From Hyphomonas sp. (lineage in GTDB: Bacteria > Pseudomonadota > Alphaproteobacteria > Caulobacterales > Hyphomonadaceae): 13,035 nucleotides of DNA. The translations under genes and the position numbers were made by a program. The stretch covers positions 1 to 13,035 of the forward strand of contig JANSXJ010000075.1 of the NCBI GenBank assembly GCA_024743015.1. The letters are read 5' to 3'. Under the pieces are notes generated by a model. The model was not told the DNA's origin and searched no databases. It saw only the letters and a program-made list of their open reading frames with translations. This document shows, piece by piece, positions 6,858 to 13,035 of this stretch; positions within the stretch are counted from its first letter, which is position 1, and each line of letters starts with the position of its first letter.

Positions 6858-7458
6858 CATTTCGATTGGTCTCTTGGCCTTCGCTCTCGGCGCGTGCGTA
6901 ACATCTCCAAGTCTTTCGCCTGCCGAAAAACTCGCCGCGGATATGGTGGGTACGTTTGAAACTGCCATAGGATCCGATGATGCCATGCGTGACCGGCGCA
7001 TCGAAATCGCTGCGCTCGGGACGGGCGAGTGGCTCTACTATCAAGTGAACCACAAGTCTGATTTGTCGGTCTATCGCCAGCGTATCCTGCAACTGGAAGC
7101 GCTGCCGGACGGCCGGGTTCAGCAGACAGCCTGGACCATCAACGATGCCGCGGCCCATGTCGATTTGTGGGACAAGCCGGACATGCAGGCGACTTTGTCG
7201 CAGGACGATCTAACCGCTGGGCTGGAAGACGGGTGTGCGCAGATCTGGACGCGTGAAGATGCGATCTGGGCAGGCAAAGTGAACCCTGACACATGCATCA
7301 TAACCTCGACGCGGCGCGGGTCGCAGATCCGGATCGGAGCAGAGTCATTGCTGGATGAGGGCTCGCTCTCACTGGCTGAGCGCGGCTTTGATCTGGCCGG
7401 AGAGCAGCTCTGGGGCACAGAGCCAGTTGACTATTATCGCCTGATCCGCGTCGACTGA
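6847..7458 (+). CDS. CpcT/CpeT-family (chromophore lyase-like) lipoprotein
   Basis: The 203-residue protein has a lipoprotein signal (MKRDISIGLLAFALGAC, Cys17). The rest fits the CpcT/CpeT (DUF1001) fold: LAADMVGTFETA at the start of the domain, VYRQRILQLEALPDGRVQQT in the middle, and a C-terminal SLAERGFDLAGEQLWGTE followed by YYRLIRV. In cyanobacteria CpcT attaches a bilin to phycocyanin, but relatives occur in many non-phototrophs, where their function is unknown. No phycobiliprotein or bilin gene is seen here, so lyase activity should not be assumed. ATG 6847 is chosen because AGGAGGG (6834-6840) lies 6 bases upstream and the signal peptide begins there; the frame is open further upstream, inside the amidase gene. 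The 11-base overlap with the amidase indicates translational coupling and an envelope-related role. Confidence 0.85.
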   Translation: MKRDISIGLLAFALGACVTSPSLSPAEKLAADMVGTFETAIGSDDAMRDRRIEIAALGTGEWLYYQVNHKSDLSVYRQRILQLEALPDGRVQQTAWTINDAAAHVDLWDKPDMQATLSQDDLTAGLEDGCAQIWTREDAIWAGKVNPDTCIITSTRRGSQIRIGAESLLDEGSLSLAERGFDLAGEQLWGTEPVDYYRLIRVD

Positions 7459-7471
7459 CTTAGTTTGGCCA

Positions 7472-7492
7472 CAGGCGCGCTATAGAGCGCGT
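7472..7492. repeat. Short G+C-rich inverted repeat after the CpeT-like gene
   Basis: CGCGCT (7476-7481) pairs with AGCGCG (7486-7491) around ATAG. The left flank CAGGCGCGCTA (7472-7482) is identical to 195-205, and AGCGCGT (7486-7492) to 211-217, so two hairpins in the window share both arms. It may terminate the upstream operon. Alternatively CTATAG in the loop could be part of a promoter for the phosphatase-like gene; I see no good -35 partner. Confidence 0.3.
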
Positions 7493-7547
7493 TCGTCCCT
7501 CGTATTGCCGCGGCTGCTGACCCCGCAACACTTACGAGGACAAGACT

Positions 7548-8078
7548 ATGACACACCGTGGCAGAGCTTGGCGCCGTCTGCAGCGCCTCAAGCATGGCGC
7601 CCGTACGCAAACGGTTGAACCGCGCGCCTGCTGGCAAGAGAAACCGTGGCGGCTTCTTTACTTTCGATCCGCGAAGCTAAAACGTGCGAAACAACTCGGA
7701 CGGTTTTGGCCACATCGCGAATGGGAGATGATATTGACGGATGCCCAACCGATGAATGTGCTGTTTGTCTGCTCCAGAAATAAATGGCGCAGCCCGACAG
7801 CTGAGCAGGTGTTTCAAAAGGATCCATGCTTGCGCGTGCGCTCTGCTGGCACGTCTCGCACAGCGCGCCGTCCAATCACGGTTGCTGACATTCGCTGGGC
7901 CGATTTAGTTTTGGTCATGGAGGACAAACACAAGGCGCGCTTACGGGCACAATTTCGGGATGAAGTGCGTTACAAAACTGTCCACTCGCTCGATATACCT
8001 GACCTTTATCGATACATGGATCCGGACCTGATTGACTTGCTCAAAGACAAAGTCACGCCACTGATCGCGGAGGTTTAG
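7548..8078 (+). CDS. Low-molecular-weight protein tyrosine phosphatase family protein with basic N-terminal extension
   Basis: The C-terminal 108 residues, from the internal Met at 7752, are a small phosphatase-like domain: MNVLFVCSRNKWRSPTAE carries the CX5R signature (Cys7 and Arg13 of that domain), then RVRSAGTS, DLVLVMEDKHKARL and LDIPDLYRYMDPDLIDLL. These shortened LMW-PTP relatives are about 105-110 residues, and their substrates are unknown. The frame continues upstream to ATG 7548, which has GAGGA (7536-7540) at 7 bases, the best ribosome binding site here; ATG 7728 and 7752 have none convincing. The extra 68 residues are strongly basic and tryptophan-rich (RGRAWRRLQRLK, EKPWRLLYFRSAKLKRAKQL, RFWPHREWE). 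The product could be a fused 176-residue protein or two overlapping translation units. The third codon positions look less G/C-biased than in neighbours, a weak hint of transfer. It converges with the DUF6607 gene. Confidence 0.75.
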   Translation: MTHRGRAWRRLQRLKHGARTQTVEPRACWQEKPWRLLYFRSAKLKRAKQLGRFWPHREWEMILTDAQPMNVLFVCSRNKWRSPTAEQVFQKDPCLRVRSAGTSRTARRPITVADIRWADLVLVMEDKHKARLRAQFRDEVRYKTVHSLDIPDLYRYMDPDLIDLLKDKVTPLIAEV

Positions 8079-8103
8079 TCAGGTGAGACGGCTAATCTCC
8101 GCG
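8066..8103. terminator. Stem-loop between convergent phosphatase and DUF6607 genes
   Basis: CGCGGAGGTT (8066-8075) pairs with AATCTCCGCG (8094-8103): ten pairs including one G-U, with an 18-base loop holding the phosphatase stop codon (8076-8078). A further GTC/GAC pairing (8078-8080/8087-8089) is possible in the loop. No T-tract follows on either strand. Its place between convergent stops suggests a shared terminator or 3'-end structure. Confidence 0.45.
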
Positions 8104-8123
8104 ACCGCGACACATGCGAAACA

Positions 8124-9167
8124 TTAGTCGGCGGTGGTCTCGGTTATAGTTGTTGGGCGCAGACGATCTGTTCGCTCGCCAATGTCGGACGTGACAAATG
8201 AATTGATGACCGCGCGGGCTTCTGCCAGAGCGGGCTCAAGTGCTGTTTCACCGTCTTTGACGGCGCTCGCCAGTTCGAGCACCGGCATATAGAGATCTTC
8301 CGTCTCGCCCTTGATTGTAATCGCGAAGCGCTCATTCTCGCGTCCGATCCGATCCCATTCTGCGCGGACTCCTGCCCAGAAGTCCGCTGTTCGGGACCAA
8401 TAGTCTTCTGCGGCAGAAACAGGATAGTCGTCAAAGGCACGATAGGTATTCACGCCAACCTCGCGGACCAGCGCTTTCGGTTCCGAGGTCAGTATCAGCT
8501 TGGAATTGTCCTGCTCATGCACCCAGCCCCATGGCGTGATGACATGCCGGTTTACAGCGTCCACCGCATGATAGTCGTCGCGAGTGGTCATGTCGCGACG
8601 CGGGAGCGGTCGCCATTCGCTTGGCGGTGTCCACTCGGCGATCCCATCTTCATAGGTCCATTTGGCGACGGCGCCGTATCGTGGGGCATCATCGACCTGA
8701 TACACGGTCTGGGACCATGTCCCGGCCCGTTCCGCTGCAGGTATGTCGCGCCACTCCCAGGCATTGCCACCGATGAAGGTGAGGACGCGGTCCGGCTCAT
8801 ACTGCCAGTCCTGACGCCAATGCTTGACCACAATCGGTGCATCATCCGGCCCGACCACGAGGAGATGCTGAAGGCTGATAAAGTCGCCGCGATCTTCGAT
8901 CACGCGAACCGACTCATGTCCGCCGGATAGTTTCGGGTCTTTCAGCTCATACCCAGCAACAAAAGCCACCGTTTCTGTGAAATCGAACGTGACTTTGTAA
9001 TCGCCCGCCATGGCGAGAATTGACGTGCGGTCCTGCTCAAATGTTGCGGTTGGAGACTGGATCTCAGCTGTGGGCGGCACGCTCTGGGGCGTTGTTGCGC
9101 AGGCTGGGATCGCAACAATCAAAGCCATTCCGGCTGCGGCAGCGCGCCAAGAGGTTCGGGTCAGCAT
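8124..9167 (-). CDS. DUF6607 family lipoprotein
   Basis: The 347-residue protein begins with a lipoprotein signal (MALIVAIPAC, Cys23). The mature part matches the DUF6607 family: YKVTFDFTETVAF near residue 57, VVKHWRQDWQYE in the first half, GTWSQTVYQVDDAPRYG, a PLPRRDMTTRDDYHAV segment, NRHVITPWGWVHEQDNSKL, and NTYRAFDDY before a terminal helical region. The function of the family is unknown; the conserved Trp, His and Asp clusters look like a binding surface. ATG 9167 has GAGGA 5 bases upstream (TCCTC on + at 9173-9177). The gene diverges from a heme-type TonB receptor and shares a control region with a Fur-like box, so I infer a periplasm-facing or outer-membrane accessory role in iron or heme acquisition. 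That link rests on context only. Confidence 0.85.
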   Translation of the reverse strand: MLTRTSWRAAAAGMALIVAIPACATTPQSVPPTAEIQSPTATFEQDRTSILAMAGDYKVTFDFTETVAFVAGYELKDPKLSGGHESVRVIEDRGDFISLQHLLVVGPDDAPIVVKHWRQDWQYEPDRVLTFIGGNAWEWRDIPAAERAGTWSQTVYQVDDAPRYGAVAKWTYEDGIAEWTPPSEWRPLPRRDMTTRDDYHAVDAVNRHVITPWGWVHEQDNSKLILTSEPKALVREVGVNTYRAFDDYPVSAAEDYWSRTADFWAGVRAEWDRIGRENERFAITIKGETEDLYMPVLELASAVKDGETALEPALAEARAVINSFVTSDIGERTDRLRPTTITETTAD

Positions 9168-9202
9168 GGGAATCCTCGTTTTGAGTGGTGATCAATGAGA
9201 AC

Positions 9203-9231
9203 CTGATAATGAAAGTAAGAATCATTTGCAA
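9203..9231 (-). promoter_or_regulatory. Candidate promoter of the DUF6607 gene
   Basis: On the minus strand a -35 hexamer TTGCAA (9231-9226) is followed after exactly 17 bases by TATCAG (9208-9203), a fair -10. This would leave a leader of about 30 bases before ATG 9167. The -10 overlaps the Fur-like box, consistent with repression. TTGCAA is its own reverse complement and is also the -35 of the opposite promoter. Confidence 0.5.
9205..9223. promoter_or_regulatory. Fur-like operator between DUF6607 and the TonB receptor
   Basis: The 19 bases match the E. coli Fur consensus GATAATGATAATCATTATC at 14 positions, including the first eight in a row. The site overlaps the -10 of the DUF6607 promoter and ends 3 bases from the -35 of the receptor promoter, so one bound regulator could repress both. 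Alphaproteobacterial Fur, Irr and RirA boxes vary, so the regulator's identity is uncertain. Confidence 0.5.
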
Positions 9232-9254
9232 TAAGGAAAAACCCCTGCCATAGA
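9226..9254 (+). promoter_or_regulatory. Candidate promoter of the TonB-dependent receptor gene
   Basis: TTGCAA (9226-9231) is followed after 17 bases by CATAGA (9249-9254), a moderate -10. A start near 9261 would give a leader of about 30 bases containing the AGGA ribosome binding site (9282-9285). Confidence 0.45.
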
Positions 9255-9291
9255 AGTTTTTGCGAACCGTTCTCAATACACAGGAAATCCA

Positions 9292-11463
9292 ATGACCGAT
9301 CAACGCGAGCTCAACCGAAAATGCCCTAGCTACAGATCCTGTCTCTTGGCAGGTGCGTTTCTGGTGTTCACGACAACGATGATGGCGGAGGAGGCCGCTG
9401 ATGATGAGCTGCGCGAAGACACGATTACGGTCTACGGAACGTCCAATCCTCTGCCGGTTTTTGACTATCCAGGGCAGGTGACCGTGATTGACCGAGACGC
9501 ACTGGAAACGCTGGCACCATCGACAATTTCCGATGCGCTCCGCGATGTGCCCGGTCTTGATTTTTCCGGCGGTCCGAGACGGACAGGCGAGCTTCCCAGC
9601 ATTCGGGGACTATCCGGGCAGAACGTTCTGATTCTCCTGGATGGCGCCCGGCAAAGCTTCACGTCAGCGCATGACGGCCGCTTTTTCGTAGATCCGGAAT
9701 TGATCGGGACGGCAGAAATCGTGCGCGGGCCAGCCTCTGCGCTGTATGGCTCAGGCGCTGTTGGGGGTGTGCTCGCTTTTGAAAGTGTTGATGCTGCCGA
9801 CCTGCTTCGCGATGGAGAGACCTGGGGTGTCCGCACGCGTGCTGGCTATCAAAGCGTCAATGAAGAATCGCTCGCTTCGATCACCGTGTTTACGCAGCAG
9901 GACAGTTTTGACGGCCTCGTAAGCTTTGGCGTTCGCCAATCAGGGGACATTGCGCTCGCATCTGGCGCAGATCTGCCATCAGACGACGACATCCAAACGG
10001 CTCTCGTGAAAGGCAGTTATGCCCTCAGCGAAGCGTTGATGATTGAAGGTTCCTGGCAGCGCTTCACCAATTCCGCGATCGAGCCCAATAACGGGCAAGG
10101 CACAGCGGGAACAGGCGATGGTGTACTTGATCGCAATGTCGAGAAAGACATCACAACAGATACGTTCCGGTTTGGTCTCGGCTTCAACCCGGTCTCGAAT
10201 GACTGGCTCGATCTTTCCCTGACCGCCTACCAAACTTCCAGTGATGTGGATGAATTTGATGCTACGGTGCCCCGCACAACTGTGCGCGATATCGAGACGA
10301 CAGGCTTTTCGGCGCGCAATGCCTCGCGCTTCTCGCTCGGACCGTTTGAATCCACGCTGACCGTTGGCGGCGACTGGTACAAGGACGAGCAAACCGGAAC
10401 CGACGATCAGACCACTAACGGCACGCGCGGCGGCGTTCCCAATGGTGAGAGCGAGTTCATGGGTGTGTTTGCCCAGCTGGAATCCGTTGTGGATACACCA
10501 GCCGGAGAATTCATAGTCATCCCGGGAATTCGTTATGATGAATTTGAAAGCGCCTCGTCCATCGCGCCGGGTGAGGACAACTCAGACAGCGCTCTCTCTC
10601 CCCGGATTGCTGCGAGCTTCGCGCCCGCTGGCGCGGAATGGCTCCGCCTGTTCGGGTCCTATTCCGAAGGGTTTCGAGCGCCGTCGATCAATGAACTATA
10701 CCTGGACGGCGTTCACTTTTCTATCCCGCACCCTGTACTGTTTAATCCTGCGATCGGATCCTTCGTGCTCGCGCCAAACACTTTCATCGCCAATCCTGAT
10801 CTCGTGCCGGAAGAAACCCAGACGGTGGAGTTCGGCGCAGGCATAGATTTCAAACAGGTTTTCGTGCCCAGCGACCGGCTCCAGGCCAAGGTTTCCTATT
10901 TCGAGACCGAAGCGAATGACTTGATCAATCTTTCGGTCAGCGTAGCACCAGCAGCGGCGTGCTTCGCGCCGCCACGCTTCCAGCCGTGTAATTGGGGCAC
11001 ATCGGTCTCCGCAAATGTTGATGCAGCAGAACTGGAAGGTTGGGAAGGTGAACTCCATTACGATTCTGATCGATTCTTTGCGCGCGCCAGCTTTGCCAGC
11101 ATCGAGGGCACCAATCTGACCGATGGTTCAGATCTCGGCGCGCTGACACCGGATCGGACATCGGTCAACCTTGGACTGAAACTGCCGGAATGGAACACAC
11201 TGATCGGCGCCCGCGTCCAGCATGCGAGCGACTTTGAGCAGCGAATCTCGGACGGAAATGGCGGCTTCACCCTGCAGGACGAACGGGACAGCTATGTCGT
11301 GCTTGATCTCTATGCGACCTGGCGTCCAGACTTTGTCGATGGGCTCCGCCTGGATCTTGGCGTCGATAACGTTCTGGACGAGCGCTATGAGCGCAGCTTT
11401 GCCGGCGCAGTCGAACCCGGGGCAAACCTGAAGGTTGCCGCCTCTTGGCAATTCGGCGGATAG
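9292..11463 (+). CDS. TonB-dependent receptor, heme/hemoglobin type
   Basis: The 723-residue outer-membrane receptor has a signal peptide (about 1-32, cleavage near TTTMMA), a TonB box DTITV (43-47), and an N-terminal plug (about 50-170) with PGQVTVIDRDAL, DVPGLDF, RGLSGQNVLILLDGAR and EIVRGPASALYGSGAVGG. The rest is a beta-barrel. FRAPSINELYLDGVHF (461-476) and NPDLVPE (501-507) are the paired FRAP and NPNL/NPDL motifs of heme and hemoglobin receptors. His475 and His480 lie between them, where receptors such as Yersinia HemR carry a functional histidine. Ligand import uses TonB-ExbBD energy; no heme ABC transporter or hemophore gene is in the window. Two cysteines (AACFAPPRFQPCNWG) probably form a disulfide in an extracellular loop. 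AGGA lies 6 bases before the start. The upstream Fur-like box suggests induction by iron limitation. Heme is the best-supported ligand, but transferrin-type or other iron complexes are possible. Confidence 0.92.
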   Translation: MTDQRELNRKCPSYRSCLLAGAFLVFTTTMMAEEAADDELREDTITVYGTSNPLPVFDYPGQVTVIDRDALETLAPSTISDALRDVPGLDFSGGPRRTGELPSIRGLSGQNVLILLDGARQSFTSAHDGRFFVDPELIGTAEIVRGPASALYGSGAVGGVLAFESVDAADLLRDGETWGVRTRAGYQSVNEESLASITVFTQQDSFDGLVSFGVRQSGDIALASGADLPSDDDIQTALVKGSYALSEALMIEGSWQRFTNSAIEPNNGQGTAGTGDGVLDRNVEKDITTDTFRFGLGFNPVSNDWLDLSLTAYQTSSDVDEFDATVPRTTVRDIETTGFSARNASRFSLGPFESTLTVGGDWYKDEQTGTDDQTTNGTRGGVPNGESEFMGVFAQLESVVDTPAGEFIVIPGIRYDEFESASSIAPGEDNSDSALSPRIAASFAPAGAEWLRLFGSYSEGFRAPSINELYLDGVHFSIPHPVLFNPAIGSFVLAPNTFIANPDLVPEETQTVEFGAGIDFKQVFVPSDRLQAKVSYFETEANDLINLSVSVAPAAACFAPPRFQPCNWGTSVSANVDAAELEGWEGELHYDSDRFFARASFASIEGTNLTDGSDLGALTPDRTSVNLGLKLPEWNTLIGARVQHASDFEQRISDGNGGFTLQDERDSYVVLDLYATWRPDFVDGLRLDLGVDNVLDERYERSFAGAVEPGANLKVAASWQFGG

Positions 11464-11477
11464 TCTGTGGATTGGCT

Positions 11478-11509
11478 CCGCGGCAAACCGTTCGCGGTCT
11501 AGGCCGCGG
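11478..11509. terminator. Nested stem-loop between convergent receptor and GST genes
   Basis: CCGCGGC (11478-11484) pairs with GCCGCGG (11503-11509). Inside, ACCG (11487-11490) and CGGT (11495-11498) close a TTCG loop. The structure contains the GST stop codon (11501-11499) and begins 15 bases after the receptor stop. It is strong on both strands but has no T-run, so a bidirectional terminator role is plausible, not proven. Confidence 0.45.
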
Positions 11510-12110
11510 CGCTATCGCGCGCCCGACAACGATCATACCAGGCGCTCAACGTCTTGAGATCACGGTTGAGCGGCTGGCCCACCTGCTCCCCAAACGCCAG
11601 GAACGCGGACAGTAGAATGTCGGCCAGCGTAAATCTATCGCCCGCCAGGAAGTCTCGCCCGGCCAACTGCCCGTCCAGCCATTCAAGCTTATCCTGAGCG
11701 CAGGCTTTCAAGCCCGGTGCGGCCTCCGGGACGCAGCGCATGCGGTCCTGGAAAAGCGGCAAGCCTTCCGAATAGCGAAACCCGTTCGCAAGCGGTTCGC
11801 AGACGTTCAGATCAGCCCATCGTGTCCAGCTTCGAATCCGTGCCCGCTCCTCCGGGCTCTTTCCCATCAGGGGCTCACCCGGATGCGTCTCATCCAGATA
11901 TTCGCAGATCACCGTGATCTCGGTCAGGATGCTACCATCGTCGAGTTGCAGGGCGGGGAGCTGTCCGGCTGGGTTGACCTTGAGAAAGTCTGCCTGTCGG
12001 TTGGCGCCGCTCATGATGTCGACATCTTCCAGCGGCACTGAGATGCCGCGCTCGGCCATGAATGTGCGGACCACTTGAGGATTGGGGCCAACGGAATTGT
12101 AGAGTTTCAT
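11499..12110 (-). CDS. Glutathione S-transferase family protein
   Basis: The 203-residue protein has the canonical cytosolic GST layout: an N-terminal thioredoxin fold (about 1-78) with KVNPAGQLPAL, whose cis-Pro52 positions glutathione, and LTEITVICEYLDE (62-74), where the usual Ser after Glu64 is Ile65; then a helical C-terminal domain with ERARIRSWTRWAD and the N-capping motif RFTLADIL (159-166, Thr161 to Asp164). GSTs conjugate glutathione to electrophiles or reduce and isomerise substrates; this one's substrate is unknown. The first catalytic residue is not obvious (Ser6 of LYNSVGPNP is a candidate). ATG 12110 has GAGGA 8 bases upstream. It starts 15 bases after the SDR stop on the same strand, so the two form a likely operon. 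Alphaproteobacteria carry many GSTs of this type, so no specific class is claimed. Confidence 0.92.
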   Translation of the reverse strand: MKLYNSVGPNPQVVRTFMAERGISVPLEDVDIMSGANRQADFLKVNPAGQLPALQLDDGSILTEITVICEYLDETHPGEPLMGKSPEERARIRSWTRWADLNVCEPLANGFRYSEGLPLFQDRMRCVPEAAPGLKACAQDKLEWLDGQLAGRDFLAGDRFTLADILLSAFLAFGEQVGQPLNRDLKTLSAWYDRCRARDSAAA

Positions 12111-12125
12111 AACAAGCGTCCTCGA

Positions 12126-12896
12126 CTAGAAATTGACTCGGTTTGACACGGTGCCATCGACAATCAGGTTTGAACCTGTCGTGTAGGATGAGCGTGGGCT
12201 CGCCAGGAAAACTGCTGCATTAGCAATTTCCTGCGGCGTGGCACAGCGTCCGGTTGGATTGCGTGACAGAGCCTGTTTGAAAAAGTCCGGCATATTCTGT
12301 TCGACCTGATGCCAGATGCCGCCCTCAAAATAGACCATGCCGGGTGAGACGACATTTGTGCGAATGCCACGCTTGGCGTGCTGTCGGGCAAGCCCCTTGG
12401 CCATATGGATCAGCGCTGCCTTGATCGGTCCGTAGGAGCCAGCCTGATCGGCAATGGCGGCGGAGATCGAAGCGATAATCACAAAGGCGGCGTCGCCATG
12501 TGTGTCAGCCGCTTTGCCAAGAAAAGGTTCGGCCGCCTCGAAAGCGTTTACCGCGCCAAGGACGTCGAGATTGAAATTCTGCTTCCACGAGGCTTCGTCA
12601 TTGCCCTGTGCCATCGCGCCGGCATTCGAGACCAGGATGTCGATCCCGCCCAGCTCTTCGCCAGCTGAACTAATCCACGCTTTCAGAGCCGGACCATCGG
12701 TCACATCAACTGGTCCGCCGATCGCATTGACGCCTTTTGCTTTCAGTTCGGCGACCGCGGCTGCAATCTGATCGGCGTTACGCGCGCAGATCGCAATGTC
12801 TGCGCCCTCATCCGCCAGCGTGTCAGCGATGGCGCGGCCAATACCGCGTGTCCCGCCCAGCACAACACATTTCTTTCCGCTTAGATTGAGGTCCAT
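12126..12896 (-). CDS. Short-chain dehydrogenase/reductase (SDR) family oxidoreductase
   Basis: This 256-residue classical SDR has a Rossmann fold with GGTRGIG (14-20) for the dinucleotide, ICARN (36-40), VDVTD (63-67), SNAG (90-93), and the active-site pattern with Tyr155 and Lys159 (SYGPIK) and Ser143 or Ser145. The tail GRCATPQEIANAAVFLASPRSSYTTGSNLIVDGTVSNR is typical of the FabG-like branch. It reduces or oxidises an alcohol/carbonyl substrate with NAD(P)H; the Arg39 after beta-2 mildly favours NADP(H). The substrate is not predictable. ATG 12896 has GGGAG 8 bases upstream (CTCCC on + at 12905-12909) and begins the conserved MDLNLSGKK. The frame extends to a TTG at 12956, which would translate across the inverted repeat, and I reject it. 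It probably heads an SDR-GST operon. Confidence 0.93.
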   Translation of the reverse strand: MDLNLSGKKCVVLGGTRGIGRAIADTLADEGADIAICARNADQIAAAVAELKAKGVNAIGGPVDVTDGPALKAWISSAGEELGGIDILVSNAGAMAQGNDEASWKQNFNLDVLGAVNAFEAAEPFLGKAADTHGDAAFVIIASISAAIADQAGSYGPIKAALIHMAKGLARQHAKRGIRTNVVSPGMVYFEGGIWHQVEQNMPDFFKQALSRNPTGRCATPQEIANAAVFLASPRSSYTTGSNLIVDGTVSNRVNF

Positions 12897-12901
12897 TTCT
12901 G

Positions 12902-12937
12902 ATGCTCCCAAGAATTCTTCGAAGCTCAAGGGAGCAT
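12902..12937 (-). promoter_or_regulatory. Inverted repeat in the SDR leader containing the Shine-Dalgarno
   Basis: ATGCTCCC (minus strand 12937-12930) and GGGAGCAT (12909-12902) are perfect 8-base inverted arms around 20 bases. The second arm includes the GGGAG ribosome binding site of the SDR gene. The loop holds the palindrome AAGAATTCTT (12910-12919). As RNA the arms would hide the ribosome binding site; as DNA this could be an operator. Confidence 0.45.
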
Positions 12938-12999
12938 AGACAGTAGTCGCCAACAATACCGTCGTCGGGGCAGGGGCTGGTGATTCCGTCCGGTATGAC

Positions 13000-13035
13000 C
13001 TATATCCCCGGCTCCAGACGGCTGGGCAGTCGCTG
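13000..13035 (-). CDS. Possible C-terminal end of a further minus-strand gene
   Basis: From the right edge the minus strand reads QRLPSRLEPGI and then TAG at 13002-13000, in an open frame. It would end 103 bases before the SDR start on the same strand. Eleven codons are too few to assign a family or to be sure it is coding. Confidence 0.25.
   Translation of the reverse strand, partial: QRLPSRLEPGI

Noticed and set aside
12897..12956. Upstream TTG start for the SDR gene
   Set aside because: It would translate the inverted repeat and the ribosome binding site of the well-supported ATG at 12896; the added residues do not fit the SDR N-terminus.
1..13035. CRISPR arrays, tRNA/rRNA genes, insertion sequences, att sites, toxin-antitoxin or phage-defence genes
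   Set aside because: No regularly spaced repeats, no tRNA-like cloverleaf or rRNA stretch recognised, no transposase or integrase frame, and every substantial gene fits another family.

Overview
The window looks like ordinary chromosome of a marine or aquatic alphaproteobacterium, most likely near Caulobacterales/Hyphomonadaceae. This is inference from protein style (M17 aminopeptidase tail, PP_1105-type ATP-dependent ligase, lipoprotein GGT, DUF6607 beside a TonB receptor), the moderately G+C-rich sequence and dense gene packing. There is no rRNA, tRNA, CRISPR array, insertion sequence or phage gene.

Layout. 1-212: 3' end of a peptidase M17 gene (+), meeting soxR (-) tail to tail with interlocked stop codons. 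209-1130: soxR (-) and a VOC/glyoxalase-fold gene (+) diverge across a clear SoxR-type operator and promoter. 1258-3171: a lipoprotein gamma-glutamyltransferase-family enzyme, whose ribosome binding site lies inside an inverted repeat. 3172-3485: a gene-free stretch rich in inverted repeats. 3486-5114: ATP-dependent DNA ligase. 5149-7458: a tight cluster of EamA transporter, N-acetylmuramoyl-L-alanine amidase and CpcT/CpeT-family lipoprotein with overlapping genes. 7548-8078: low-molecular-weight tyrosine-phosphatase-like protein with a basic N-terminal extension. 8124-9167 (-) and 9292-11463 (+): a DUF6607 lipoprotein and a heme/hemoglobin-type TonB-dependent receptor diverge from a compact control region with a Fur-like box. 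11499-12896 (-): an SDR oxidoreductase followed by a glutathione S-transferase. The last bases hold the possible tail of one more minus-strand gene.

How it works together. I see three functional units: a redox-sensing pair (SoxR and its probable VOC target), an iron/heme acquisition pair (TonB receptor and DUF6607) probably under Fur, and a peptidoglycan-turnover gene translationally coupled to an envelope lipoprotein. GGT, GST and possibly the VOC protein share a glutathione theme, but nothing shows they form a pathway. The more interesting signals are regulatory: a palindromic -35 hexamer that can serve both divergent promoters, two start sites whose Shine-Dalgarno sequences sit in inverted repeats, and G+C-rich stem-loops without T-tracts at all three convergent gene junctions. 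I found no convincing wholly new multi-gene system.
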